Shown here: piece after piece, positions 6,301 through 7,003 of the stretch
Layout: each line of letters opens with the position of its first letter
Position numbering within the stretch: position 1 is the stretch's first letter
NCBI GenBank assembly: GCA_029942215.1
Contig: JAOZTM010000021.1
Span: forward strand, 1 to 7,003
Direction of reading: 5' to 3'
DNA: 7,003 nt
DNA from: Metamycoplasmataceae bacterium
GTDB taxonomy: Bacteria; Bacillota_I; Bacilli_A; Mycoplasmatales; Metamycoplasmataceae
The notes under the pieces: generated by a model
What the model saw: the letters and a program-made list of their open reading frames with translations, nothing else
What the model was told of the DNA's origin: nothing
Database searches by the model: none
Program-made: the position numbers and the translations under genes

Positions 6301-6954
6301 ATGAGCGAATCAAAAGAAGTTGGACTAGTAGTAAAAATACTTGATTACGATGACTACGATCAAGTTGTAACAATCATTACTTCTGATGAAGTATTGTCTT
6401 TTATTGCGCTCGGAGTTAGAAAGATAAACTCTAAGAATAGAATAGCTCTTCAACTAGGAAACATAATAGAAGTTGAACTATTCAGAGCAAGACTAAAAGG
6501 AAAGTTGTCTAAATTAAAACGTTCAACTATCGTTATGCAACCCCCTATAAAAGAGCTCGATACAGCCAATGTTTTGCTTCTTGTTATAAAATACTTGTCT
6601 AGAATTCAAAACTCTCCAGGAGATATCTTAACTTCCATATTTGAGTGTTTCCACGCATTAGGAAGTGAGTACAATCACCACATAAAAGTATTTATTCTGT
6701 TTAATTACCTAAAAACTATTGGGGAGAATCCTCAATTGGCTGGATGTATTGAATGTGGAAGTATGGATCATATTATTGGTTTCGAATTCTACAAAGGTGG
6801 ATACACGTGTGTGAAGCATACAAAAGAAAAGAGAAGCCTAGAATTCTTAAAAGCTATACAAGTACTTGACAAGTCTTTTAATACATACAAAGAAACAGAC
6901 TCGTCAGTAAACAAATTAATATTCAAAGAACTTGAAGTCTTTATTAATAAATAG
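6301..6954 (+). CDS. recO: DNA repair protein RecO
   Basis: The 217-residue product is somewhat shorter than the roughly 250 of Bacillus homologues and contains no tryptophan. The N-terminal OB-fold region has G-L-V-V-K-I-L-D-Y (8-16), a T near residue 27 and the G-V-R-K-x-x-S-K pattern (38-45). The C-terminal half carries a zinc-finger pattern C149-x2-C152...C170-x2-H173 within 'NPQLAGCIECGS' and 'GGYTCVKH'. RecO loads RecA on SSB-covered single strands with RecR. The Shine-Dalgarno AAGGA (6291-6295) overlaps the era stop codon. This is the last gene of the cluster: in many Firmicutes glyS or glyQS follows, but here a terminator-like hairpin comes within 10 nt of the stop. Confidence 0.93.
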   Translation: MSESKEVGLVVKILDYDDYDQVVTIITSDEVLSFIALGVRKINSKNRIALQLGNIIEVELFRARLKGKLSKLKRSTIVMQPPIKELDTANVLLLVIKYLSRIQNSPGDILTSIFECFHALGSEYNHHIKVFILFNYLKTIGENPQLAGCIECGSMDHIIGFEFYKGGYTCVKHTKEKRSLEFLKAIQVLDKSFNTYKETDSSVNKLIFKELEVFINK

Positions 6955-6961
6955 TTAAATC

Positions 6962-6990
6962 AAAGAATATTTATTTGAGTGTTCTTTTTT
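6962..6990 (+). terminator. Probable intrinsic terminator after recO
   Basis: AAAGAATATTT (6962-6972) can pair with GAGTGTTCTTT (6977-6987) using three G-U pairs around the loop ATTT, followed by T to 6990. It is AT-rich and weaker than the other two hairpins, but it is correctly placed 7 nt after the recO stop. Confidence 0.55.
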
Positions 6991-7003
6991 AATCCTAACT
7001 ATA

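Noticed and set aside
1..7003. CRISPR arrays, tRNA or rRNA genes, insertion sequences, phage genes
   Set aside because: No repeated units, tRNA cloverleaf signatures, transposase motifs or inverted-repeat ends were seen on either strand.

Overview
The window comes from a wall-less, low-GC bacterium of the Mollicutes (mycoplasma/spiroplasma/mesoplasma relatives) that reads UGA as tryptophan. All 18 tryptophans I can place in its genes are TGA and none are TGG, and family alignments run straight through the apparent stops. Real stops are TAA (7) and TAG (3). The DNA is AT-rich, everything coding is on the + strand, and genes abut or overlap. I cannot name the species.

Layout. (1) 1-254: 3' end of a gene cut by the left edge, probably a small PH-like domain protein. 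(2) 370-1735: a two-gene unit made of an AsnA-like (asparagine synthetase A) protein that has lost the family's catalytic motifs, then a superoxide reductase with all five iron ligands. (3) 1736-1874: a leader-like gap with a strong hairpin and U-run ending only 18 nt before the next start codon. Its loop resembles a T-box antiterminator. (4) 1875-4179: a TrmN6/YabB-type tRNA methyltransferase overlapping metG, followed by a terminator that overlaps the metG stop. (5) 4229-6954: the classic Firmicutes cluster ybeY-dgkA-cdd-era-recO, packed with overlaps and closed by a terminator near the right edge.

How they work together. The last cluster covers rRNA maturation (YbeY), lipid kinase activity (DgkA), nucleoside salvage (Cdd), small-subunit assembly (Era) and recombination repair (RecO). 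The methyltransferase-metG pair is translation-related. The AsnA-like/superoxide reductase pair is the least ordinary part: a likely oxygen-defence enzyme co-transcribed with a probable pseudoenzyme.

Two first-in-operon genes (AsnA-like and ybeY) have a perfect TATAAT exactly 6 nt before the ATG and no Shine-Dalgarno, so both look leaderless. Downstream genes are reached through Shine-Dalgarno sites or by overlap.
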